A stretch of DNA of 64,000 nt, taken from NCBI RefSeq assembly GCF_022808175.1, contig NZ_JALGBX010000002.1:124001-188000 (forward strand), given 5' to 3'. Below the pieces are notes generated by a model. The model had not been told where the DNA came from. It worked only from the letters and a program-made list of their open reading frames with translations, and ran no database searches. Position 1 is the stretch's first letter. Each line of letters opens with the position of its first letter. Of the stretch, positions 60,190-64,000 are shown piece by piece. A program made the translations under genes and the position numbers. The DNA is from Streptomyces sp. AP-93 (GTDB lineage: Bacteria > Actinomycetota > Actinomycetes > Streptomycetales > Streptomycetaceae).

Positions 60190-61848
60190 ATGGCGAGTGG
60201 AGCATCGCGCTGGGAACAGGTGGCGCAGCAGGCAGATTCCTACGAGACGGCGGTGGCCGTGCTGCTGAGCCTGCTCAACCAGGATGTGCTTCGGATCGAT
60301 GGGTCGGGGGGCGATGGCGGGCGTGACGCCCTGTTCCGTCGAGATGACGGCACGCTGGCGATCTATGAGATGAAGTCGTTCACGGGAAGGCTGGATCACT
60401 CCCGCCGCCGGAAGGTCGAGAATTCCTTGGCCCGTGCCGCTGAGCACGGGCCAACAAGCTGGACACTGGTGGTGCCGATCGACCAGAGTCCCGCGGAGTT
60501 GGACTGGTTCGAAGGACTGCGTTCCCGGCATCCGTTCCCACTGTCCTGGTACGGCTTGAACTGGCTGAGGGCAAGGGAACTGGAGCAGCCGGCCTTCGCG
60601 AATTACTACCTCCACGAAGGCTTCTGGACCACGCACGAGATCATGCGCCAACTCGCTACCGGGCAGCTTGTTGCCGTGTCAGACGGGGCAGACGCCGTCG
60701 CCCGCGTCGGGGAGACCGTTACGCGACTCAACGAGACCGAGCCTCACTACCGCTTCTCCGTGACAGCCGGGCCCAATGGGGAGAGCATCTCCATGGAGCC
60801 GGCCTACCCGGGCGCCGAGACAGACCGACCGACGACCCTCAGCCTCAAAGCCGCGTTCCCAGACACCCCTGAGGGGCGCGACGCGCGTGCGGCCTGGGAT
60901 CAATTCCTGGACTTCGGCGATCCCGTGGAGCTGACCGGAGACCATCTCGCGCGTGTCGTCCTTGATCTTCCTGCAGGCCTTGGCATTCACAACGAGCCCC
61001 CGCACGCCTCTGCACTGCTTCGTTTCGGGCCGAGGCAAGTACCGGGCCTCAGCATCCCCGCACGGGCCGTGATCGAGGACGAGGACGGCCGTCGGCTGGC
61101 CTCGTTGACCGTAGACCTCCAGGTGGGCCACAGGGGAAGGCGTGGAGCCGTTGCCACTGGAACCGACCGCACGGGATCGCTGAAGATCGTCCTCCGGCTG
61201 GATCAGCACGATCGAACCGCGCGCACGAACCTGTCTCTGTCACCCGTACCCGACATGCAGCCCAGCGACAGGTTGTCCCTGCTCCGGTTCGCTCGGCAGG
61301 CACGGCCGCCCCACCGGTTCCAGCTGTACCTGCATAACAAGCCCGTCGGACCATCTGTGCCCTGCGGTGATGTGAGCAGCAAAACGATCAGCAGCAGTGC
61401 CCTGGACGACGAGATCGCACTCATGGAGAAGCTCTGCGAGGTCCAACGGCGAACGGGCACCCCTTTCGGTGTTCCCGAGTCCGTCTCCCCGGGCGACTGG
61501 GCGAACATCCTCCTGGCACACCAGCTTCTCGCCGGGCAGACCGCCGAGGTGCCGCCCTCACTGTCCCAGTGGACCTTCCCGCGCCCCGCAGATCTCCCCC
61601 CAGTCGCTGCCGCGCTGTTGGCGGTCGGCGAGCGGGTAGAGCTGTCCCTGAGCGAGCCGGAGTTCAGCCTCGACATCTGTGGGCATCCCGTACCGCTCGG
61701 AGCTGCCGAGGTGACCATGCCAGGTTCCCTGATCACATCTGTTACCTCCACGGATGAGGGCACCGAGGACATCATCACCGCCCAACCTCTAGCCCCTCGG
61801 GCACGGAGAACCGTGCGCCTTTTCGACGTACCGACCGAGGGCCATTGA
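60190..61848 (+). CDS. Nuclease-like protein (PD-(D/E)xK-type N-terminus), probable defence cargo
   Basis: A 552-aa protein. Residues about 15-140 look like a restriction-endonuclease-like domain: YETAVAVLLSLLNQDVLRID, GGDGGRDALFRRDDGTLAIY and E60-M-K62 (YEMKSFTGRLDHSRRRKVEN), matching the D...ExK metal site of PD-(D/E)xK nucleases. WTLVVPIDQSPAELDWFEGL and YGLNWLRARELEQP follow as in Mrr-related domains. The remaining 400 residues match no family I know and may sense a trigger. GGAGG precedes the ATG at 60190. It is the only cargo gene between the att site and the integrase, so a role in defence or element maintenance is likely but unproven. Confidence 0.7.
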   Translation: MASGASRWEQVAQQADSYETAVAVLLSLLNQDVLRIDGSGGDGGRDALFRRDDGTLAIYEMKSFTGRLDHSRRRKVENSLARAAEHGPTSWTLVVPIDQSPAELDWFEGLRSRHPFPLSWYGLNWLRARELEQPAFANYYLHEGFWTTHEIMRQLATGQLVAVSDGADAVARVGETVTRLNETEPHYRFSVTAGPNGESISMEPAYPGAETDRPTTLSLKAAFPDTPEGRDARAAWDQFLDFGDPVELTGDHLARVVLDLPAGLGIHNEPPHASALLRFGPRQVPGLSIPARAVIEDEDGRRLASLTVDLQVGHRGRRGAVATGTDRTGSLKIVLRLDQHDRTARTNLSLSPVPDMQPSDRLSLLRFARQARPPHRFQLYLHNKPVGPSVPCGDVSSKTISSSALDDEIALMEKLCEVQRRTGTPFGVPESVSPGDWANILLAHQLLAGQTAEVPPSLSQWTFPRPADLPPVAAALLAVGERVELSLSEPEFSLDICGHPVPLGAAEVTMPGSLITSVTSTDEGTEDIITAQPLAPRARRTVRLFDVPTEGH

Positions 61849-61920
61849 CGAGGGGCATCGGCCAGTCACCCAAAGCGACTCGCCGGCCTGGCAAGGAACC
61901 AAACCGACGAGCCGGACGGA

Positions 61921-63126
61921 TCACATCGTTCGCCTGGACTGCGGTCCCATCGGCGGGCGGGGAACCAGCACACGGACTGCTGCAGATCTCGCCCTGCTCT
62001 CGGGTGGCTCCCCACGCTGGCGGCGGACGTCGGCGTCGATGTTGTCTGCGAGCGTGCGCTGGTGCGCCTTGGTGGAGTGCTGATAGATCAGCTGGGCCCG
62101 CTCGGACGACTGGCCCGCGCGGACCATGAGGTCCTTCAGCTTGGCGCCGGTGTCCGCCGCGAGGGTGTTTCCGGTGTGGCGGAGGTCGTAGAAGCGGAAC
62201 TCCTTCGGCATGCCGACCACGTCGCGGGCCTTGCGCCACTTGCGGCCGAAGGTGGTGCCGCGCAGGGCGGCGCCCTTCTCCCCCACGAACACCAGACCCT
62301 CGGGTCCGGGCTGGGCGTACCAGTCCAGGTGCCGGCGTACGTCGAGGAGGACGAAGCCGGGCAGCATGATCTCCCGCTTGCCCGCTCGGGACTTGGGGTC
62401 TCCGATCACCCGGCGTCCGGTGTTCAGCTCCGGAGCCGCACGTCGGACGCGTACGGATCCGGTGTCGAGGTCGATGTCGCCGCGGCGCAGCTCGGCCAGC
62501 TCCTCGGGTCTCATGGAGGCGAAGGCGCCCAGCAGCACCATCAGTCGCCAGCGGATACCTATGACCTCGGCGAGCGCGAAGACCTGGTCGATGGTGGCGA
62601 CTGGCCTCTCATCGGCGTCCTCGCGGCCCGCGCCGCGGATGGAGCAGGGGTTCCGACGGATCAACTCGTCCTCGACGGCGGTCTGCATGATCGCCTTCAG
62701 CAGCCGGTAAGACTTCGCCGTGGTGGTCGCACCGGTCGCCGTACGCCGTTCCGCACGCCAAGTCCGCACCTTGGCAGGGCTGATGGTGTTGACGTACTGG
62801 CTGCCGAAGGCAGGCTCCAGGTGGATGCGCAGCAGCCGCCGGTACAGCTCGTCGGTGGTGGGGGCGATGCCGCGTTCGTCGATCCAGCGCCGGGCGTATT
62901 CGGCGAACAGCACCTCGCCGACCGTCGGGTCGATCCAGTCACCGCGTGACTGGTCGGCCTGGATCTGAGCGAGGAAAACCTCGGCGTCGCGCTTGGTCTC
63001 GTACGTCTGAGGGGCCGCACGGAGGATGCCGGTCGCGCCTGGGTAGCGGGCCTGGTAGCGCCCCGAGGGCAGTTTCCGGATCGCGCCGAAGCTACGGCGG
63101 GGAACTCGCTTACGGGCTGGAGGCAT
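61921..63126 (-). CDS. int: Tyrosine recombinase (integrase)
   Basis: A 401-aa phage-type integrase. An AP2-like N-terminus (KLPSGRYQARYPGATGILRA) binds arm sites, the SAM-like core-binding domain follows (VGEVLFAEYARRWIDERGIA), then the catalytic domain: Arg206 in SMRPEELAELRR, Lys245 in GDPKSRAGKREI, YDLRHTGNTLA with Arg316, and Tyr348 in LIYQHSTK. The His of the HxxR motif is Tyr, and the usual GHSS is GQSS. It catalyses element integration and excision, presumably at the tRNA-Gly gene. Its ATG overlaps the stop of the excisionase-like gene (TGATG). Confidence 0.93.
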   Translation of the reverse strand: MPPARKRVPRRSFGAIRKLPSGRYQARYPGATGILRAAPQTYETKRDAEVFLAQIQADQSRGDWIDPTVGEVLFAEYARRWIDERGIAPTTDELYRRLLRIHLEPAFGSQYVNTISPAKVRTWRAERRTATGATTTAKSYRLLKAIMQTAVEDELIRRNPCSIRGAGREDADERPVATIDQVFALAEVIGIRWRLMVLLGAFASMRPEELAELRRGDIDLDTGSVRVRRAAPELNTGRRVIGDPKSRAGKREIMLPGFVLLDVRRHLDWYAQPGPEGLVFVGEKGAALRGTTFGRKWRKARDVVGMPKEFRFYDLRHTGNTLAADTGAKLKDLMVRAGQSSERAQLIYQHSTKAHQRTLADNIDADVRRQRGEPPESRARSAAVRVLVPRPPMGPQSRRTM

Positions 63127-63353
63127 CAGGCAGCCGTCCCGTAGCCCGCCCGCCGGGTGCGGACGGGCGCGACCGTGCGCACCGCCACGTAGGCGGTCAG
63201 GACGCTGTCGGCTATGCGGACGTGCTTGCCCAATTTGACGTACTCGATGCGGCGCTCGGAGATGAGGCGTCGAATGAAGCGCACACCGGTTCCAAGGCGC
63301 CCCGCGGCCTCGTCGACCGTGAGCAGACGGTCGGCGGAATTGGCTCCCTTCAC
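63126..63353 (-). CDS. Excisionase-like helix-turn-helix protein
   Basis: A 75-aa protein (with start GTG 63353) consisting of a MerR-like/Xis-type winged helix: ADRLLTVDEAAGRLGTGVRF, IRRLISERRIEYVKLGKHVR, IADSVLTAYVAVRTVAPVRT. It directs the integrase towards excision or controls int. Coupled to int by TGATG. The GTG has no own good ribosome binding site, but a 9-codon ORF starting at ATG 63379 behind GGGAGGGA ends exactly over it (GTGA), so translation may depend on that leader. Confidence 0.75.
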   Translation of the reverse strand: MKGANSADRLLTVDEAAGRLGTGVRFIRRLISERRIEYVKLGKHVRIADSVLTAYVAVRTVAPVRTRRAGYGTAA

Positions 63354-63564
63354 GGTAGGGGTTTCACTGGACGCGGCATTCCCTCCCGCCTCACCTATCC
63401 CCTGGATGGCAGCGAGGTCTTTTCGGGCAGGGGGTATCGAAGATCGACGCAAGAGCTTCCTATCGCAAAATGGAAAGAGTTCTGACACGGGCCGGAGCGA
63501 GAAGGTGCACCGGGAACACCAATGGTCCGGAGAATCCCCGGTTTGGCTGACCGGGGATCGTCGG
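63354..63564. other. Intergenic region before the xis-int operon
   Basis: Relatively AT-rich for this genome (for example CTATCGCAAAATGGAAAGAG near 63460) and carries the promoter of the xis-int operon. No gene except the possible 9-codon leader (63350-63379). Nothing else recognisable. Confidence 0.5.
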
Positions 63565-63849
63565 CTATGTTGCGGCCTCGCCAGCCGACAGGAGCTCTGT
63601 GGGCCAGTCGGCGAGGAGCGCCTGTGGCGGCGTTCCAAGGGCAGCGGCTATGGCGACCAGGTCGTCGATATCGCAGCGCCGCACGGTGCGTTCGATGCGA
63701 GAGAGCGCGGTGAAGGTCATGGGCCGGCCGAGCGCGAGGACGCGGGCTGCGAGCTGGCGCTGCGAGTAGCCGCGCGCGACGCGGGTGCGTTCGATGGCGC
63801 GGGCTGCGGCCCGTCCGGCAGGGCCGATTTCAAGTGAGCGTGGAGGCAT
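63565..63849 (-). CDS. XRE-family transcriptional regulator
   Basis: A 94-aa protein with a Cro/C1-type helix-turn-helix: AAARAIERTRVARGYSQRQL, AARVLALGRPMTFTALSRIE and RTVRRCDIDDLVAIAAALGT. Short C-terminus. It is probably the repressor or copy-control regulator of the integrative element. The ATG at 63849 has no visible ribosome binding site, which suggests a leaderless message or a different start; an in-frame start at 63972 would add 41 residues. A small dyad (63881-63894) lies upstream. Confidence 0.8.
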   Translation of the reverse strand: MPPRSLEIGPAGRAAARAIERTRVARGYSQRQLAARVLALGRPMTFTALSRIERTVRRCDIDDLVAIAAALGTPPQALLADWPTELLSAGEAAT

Positions 63850-63880
63850 TGGTGTGTTGTAGCTTGTGCCGCAGCCATAT

Positions 63881-63894
63881 GGGAACAGTTTCCC
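63881..63894. promoter_or_regulatory. Dyad GGGAA-CAGT-TTCCC, possible XRE operator
   Basis: 5-bp arms with a 4-bp spacer, 32 bp upstream of the XRE gene start. Autoregulation is inferred. Confidence 0.4.
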
Positions 63895-64000
63895 GTCTGC
63901 TGTGAGCGATAGGCCGACCATCACCGACTTTGCGGCCCGATTCCTCATCTGGGATTCCGGAACCACCACCATGTGCCGGGCACAAGTTTTGAGAGAAAGC

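Larger units (their letters stand above)
59976..64000. mobile_element. Left part of an integrative element at tRNA-Gly
   Basis: From the tRNA 3' end to the window edge the genes are a nuclease-like cargo gene, a tyrosine integrase, an excisionase-like gene and an XRE repressor-type gene, an arrangement typical of actinobacterial integrative elements or prophages. The right boundary (second copy of the tRNA 3' end) lies outside the window, so the extent is unknown. Element identity is inferred from gene content. Confidence 0.65.

Overview
The window is a high-GC chromosomal segment of a Streptomyces or a close relative. The evidence is GC-rich third codon positions, frequent GTG and TTG starts, the dnaK-grpE-dnaJ-hspR operon and clpB with HspR (HAIR) operators, a Streptomyces-type parS site, an actinobacterial DnaA-box pair, and Streptomyces-type families (I36 inhibitors, DUF3151, DUF2617, DUF3224, YbjN). 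Housekeeping genes purA, fba, pyrE, clpB, dnaK and dcd together with parS suggest the chromosome core, probably on an arm flanking oriC. That placement is an inference.

Layout. 1-5.4 kb: a partial gene, a lipoprotein, a secreted I36-type inhibitor, then decayed insertion sequences (an ISL3 transposase and an IS5-like tail) beside a PIG-V-like mannosyltransferase, a fragment of a family-2 glycosyltransferase carrying a hexanucleotide repeat, and a GntR regulator. 5.4-15.5 kb: a class III aminotransferase divergent from a DJ-1/PfpI protein and MarR regulator, a GNAT remnant, a membrane Ser/Thr kinase, an NTF2-like protein, and a chain made of a secreted alpha/beta hydrolase, a membrane acyltransferase and a sensor kinase. 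15.5-19.6 kb: two paralogous sensor kinase-response regulator pairs. A TnpB element sits exactly between the first kinase and its regulator, and a palindrome containing two DnaA boxes closes the second pair. 19.6-21.6 kb: a decayed ABC-transporter locus (permease, ATPase and regulator all broken). 21.7-29.4 kb: hydrolase, membrane protein, diacylglycerol-kinase-like protein, purA, a kynurenine-formamidase-like hydrolase, kynU and tryptophan 2,3-dioxygenase (tryptophan to anthranilate), and DUF3151.

29.5-36.3 kb: fba, parS, pyrE, aldose 1-epimerase, an SRPBCC membrane-anchored protein, a spermidine-synthase-like membrane protein, DUF2617 and a small Ser/Gly/Cys-rich membrane protein. 36.5-39.5 kb: a translationally coupled trio of a 63-aa membrane protein, an N6-adenine DNA methylase and an HsdS-like subunit, with no restriction subunit in the window. 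39.5-46.3 kb: aminotransferase, DUF3224, a second PIG-V-like protein, YbjN, clpB and a PPOX protein. 46.4-48.0 kb: a 59-aa secreted peptide coupled to a small Rieske-like protein and divergent from a LuxR-type regulator. 48.1-52.5 kb: the heat-shock operon under HspR control. 52.7-59.7 kb: a short sugar transferase, a large Fe-S oxidoreductase, a wall-anchored-type protein, a Yip1 protein, a phosphoribosyltransferase coupled to dcd, and a small zinc-ribbon protein.

59.9-64.0 kb: a tRNA-Gly(CCC) gene followed by what looks like one end of an integrative element. It carries a 552-aa protein with a PD-(D/E)xK-type nuclease N-terminus, a tyrosine integrase, a coupled excisionase-like gene and an XRE regulator. 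The best candidates for undescribed biology are this nuclease cargo gene, the peptide/Rieske-like/LuxR locus, and the membrane protein-methylase-specificity trio.
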